A DNA stretch of 20,189 nucleotides, taken from assembly GCA_000969725.1 (NCBI GenBank), contig JXSR01S074660.1. One strand, given 5' to 3'. Below are positions 17,586 to 20,189 of this stretch, in pieces. Position 1 is the stretch's first letter, and each line of letters starts with the position of its first letter. The notes below the pieces were generated by a model. That model was not told the origin of the DNA. It searched no databases and saw only the letters and a list, made by a program, of their open reading frames with translations. The DNA is from Ophiothrix spiculata (lineage: Eukaryota > Echinodermata > Ophiuroidea > Amphilepidida > Ophiotrichidae). The translations under genes and the position numbers were made by a program.

Positions 17586-19238
17586 CTAACTATGAACAAA
17601 ATAGTTGGAAATTCTACGGATGATATATGCCTTGAATAAATTGAAGTATAATACAATGTCTACTTGTTTCTTTTTAGATGAAATGTGTGCATGTTGTTAA
17701 TTCAATGCAACAACTATGCATTATCATGTGTATCTTTGGGATCATTTTATCAGAGGGTGGTCGAGGGTGGGATTAATTTGAGATCTCTATATCAATAGAC
17801 CTTTTAAAAATCCATTCGGAAATCTCCGGAACATCGATCACGTTTTATCAACCAATCACATACGAGCTCATTAGCATGTACATTTTTGTAAACAAAATTA
17901 TCCGAAAATTCTCGCATTTGCAGTGCAATAAAAGTGAAAAATAATTATATTGAGACCCAAACATGGTTAGAGGCACTAATTCTGAACATCTTTTGACGGG
18001 GGTACCATATGCTCACTGCTGATCAAAAGAGTGAAATTTTCATTTGAAATCTTAAGTTTAAGCTTATAATTGCCAGTCAACTCGGAGCGCATCACACTAA
18101 AAGTGACTCGTTAGTGCTAACCCTAATTACAAGTTCGAATTTGTACGCAACAAGTTAACAAGAACGCGAACTTAACATTCTGGTTATTGTGTTGAAGAGT
18201 CACTTTTTCTGTCAGCAGTTGCCAGAAAGTGTTAAATCAGCTTCGGAAAGTTGTGTTTTGAAAAGGTCTATGGCAGTTATGGAGATGGAGATGGGCTTGC
18301 TATGTTTGATTGAGATTTTAAATGCCCAATGCTTACCATTTCCCCCTTGCTGGTCTTTGTATCATCTTTTCTCTTGCTAATTATTTGTGACCGCCATTCC
18401 AAAGGAGCCGTAAATGCAGCAAACTTCATTTTGGGCTACAGGTGAAAATATGTGTCCAGGCTGTTATTTGCCAAAATTAATTTTTGGACAGATTCACAAA
18501 CCTTGTGCTTACTTCAAAACAACAACAAAGTTTCATTTCAAAAAAATTATCGGAAATATTAAATATATCTGTTTTTAGGACAATCAACACAAAAAATAGG
18601 ACTTGCTGATTTTTGAATGCGTTTATCTCAGTTATACATTTTACCCCTCCCTGACAACTTTTGACATAACTTGACTTCTGGTAATCATGTAAAGTTCATT
18701 AAGGTGTCATTTTATTCCTTATAAGCATGGGCTTTGCAAATATTTAAAAAAGTGAAGATGACAAGCGGCTGCATTTATGGCTGGTTTGGGATGGACGGTC
18801 ACATTTTCCTTTTCGCAACCCAGTTGATAAGGATAGGTGGACCACCTTAAGTGGTCTGGTTAGTGTGTACTCTGGTTTGTCTGGCTAATAGTCCTCCTCT
18901 TGTTAGGTTAGGGTATCTTCATCCTGGAGAGTGCTAAAACACACATCATCAAATCATTCTGAGCTGTGATTGTGATCTGAGCATCATTTGTCTCCCCGTC
19001 CCCATGGCTATACTATGACCTTTGCATTGTCACAAAGGACACCATGAAGACACATTTTAGAAATGGGTAAAAGAGGCTGTTGAAATCAGCAAGAGGGTCA
19101 TTCTTTTTTGATATGTCACAATCACAAAAGGTTATATACTTCTTTACTTGTACTTGAGTTGGGATAAGGATTTGGACTGTGGCAAGACTTAATGAAATGT
19201 TATTACTTACAGTATCCATTCAAATGCACCGAGCTAGT
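17586..19238. other. Unassigned non-coding stretch
   Basis: No exon with both splice borders and protein-like coding was found. The frame at 18189-18380 has an ATG and 63 codons but no recognisable family or supporting context. Confidence 0.5.
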
Positions 19239-19683
19239 GGCTGTATGTGAATTTGGTTTGCTATGGTTTGAAATTAATTATGACACACGCAATTAATTTT
19301 TAGCATAATATTCCAGACATAAAATGGTTGTTTTCATATTAAAGTTTTTTAGGCAAACAAAAAATCATTTTTATAAAAGAATAAGTTGATGAACTTGTAG
19401 AGAATCAAGAAGAGACTAGCTAGATTAAAGAGGACAGTATCTTGAGTTACACAGTAAAGAAATTTGGCTGTATGTTAATTTGGTTTGCTATGGTTTAAAA
19501 TTAAGACACACAAATAATTTTGTAGCATAATATTCCAGACATGAAATGGTAGTTTCTATATTAAAGTTTTTAGGCAAAAAAAAATAATTTTTATTAAAGA
19601 ATAAGTTGATGAACTTGTAGAGAATCAAGAAGAGACTAGCTTGATTTAAGAGGACAATATCTTAAGTTAAAAAGCAAAGAAAT
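19239..19683 (+). repeat. Two-unit tandem duplication, period 227 bp
   Basis: Unit 1 (19239-19465) and unit 2 (19466-19683) both begin GGCTGTATGT and share GCATAATATTCCAGACAT, AATAAGTTGATGAACTTGTA, GAGAATCAAGAAGAGACTAG and GAGGACA. Differences are small indels in A/T runs and scattered substitutions. Neither unit has coding capacity. Confidence 0.9.
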
Positions 19684-20189
19684 GATATATGGTTTCAATT
19701 ATGAAAACTCCAGAATATAGAGGCATTGATTACATGGATATAATGCCCTATCCAACATGACTTCTCCCAGAGTAATGTGTCGTATACCAGGAAGCATAAC
19801 AGGACTAGAACTTTACTGTCACTTAAGTGACAGGGACCCTACTGATTGCCTTTTTTATGCGTGGAATACATCTTTCACCTTGTACTTGGCATGATGATGA
19901 TTTTTCATGATTTTAGAAAATTATACCTTTGACTCCCCTTTTTAAGCCCTTACTGATTTCGAATGATTTTAAAATGTGTTTATGTTGACAAGGATGTCTT
20001 GAAGTACATCTATATAAATTTCAGCTAAATTGGAGCAATTTAAAAGTTTGACCTTTAATTTTTGACAGTTCTGGCCAAAGGTCACCTACATGTGTTTTTT
20101 CAAGAAATCAATCTGTGTGAATAGAAAATTTCTGCTACCTTTTACTAGACAGATGCTGATTTTTGATGACTTTTTAAATAATTTGACCT
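19684..20189. other. Unassigned stretch with an 18-bp palindrome
   Basis: No gene was seen. The only clear structure is CTGTCACTTAAGTGACAG at 19816-19833, an exact 18-bp palindrome. It may be chance, part of a repeat, or a dyad protein site. Confidence 0.5.

Noticed and set aside
1-20189. CRISPR array, operon or prokaryotic mobile system
   Set aside because: There are no regularly spaced short repeats, no compact gene arrangement and no ribosome-binding context; all signs are eukaryotic.

Overview
This is animal nuclear DNA: AT-rich, intron-bearing, and crowded with short inverted-repeat transposon remnants (MITEs), two tRNA-derived SINE-like pieces and a vertebrate-type (TTAGGG/CCCTAA) telomere-like tract. 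No prokaryotic gene organisation is present. The combination suits a marine invertebrate, perhaps a deuterostome such as a hemichordate, echinoderm or amphioxus, but the sequence alone does not fix the species.

Only one protein gene can be supported, on the + strand, and only its 3' end lies in the window. A 176-nt internal exon (5346-5521) is joined across a 6.3-kb intron (5522-11817) to a long terminal coding exon (11818-12831). Together they encode the last 395 or so residues of an unrecognised protein. The tail is acidic, Ser-rich and looks disordered. It ends in a short SDVENMEPLFSD motif. Other long open frames lack splice context, start context or recognisable protein character, and most fall inside repeats.

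Layout. 1-5345: presumed upstream intron with a SINE-like head, a telomere-like tract between inverted arms, a mariner-type end, a truncated copy of a GGGGTGCTCTGG-type element and a 304-bp dispersed repeat. 5346-12831: the two exons and the intron, which holds a second copy of the dispersed repeat, a 595-bp foldback, a nested pair of MITEs whose target duplication can be read directly, and a 360-bp inverted-repeat element. 12832-14568: the 3' flank, built largely from decayed tandem copies of the end of the coding exon and interrupted by an 8-bp-TSD hAT-type MITE and a long hairpin. 14592-17585: five more mobile elements, including a perfect 33-bp-arm palindrome and a tRNA-Thr-like SINE. 17586-20189: mostly unassigned DNA with one 227-bp tandem duplication.

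The main observations for follow-up are the decaying copies of the exon tail, the nested MITE insertion that restores the outer element when removed, and the palindrome made from MITE ends. No new multi-gene system is visible.
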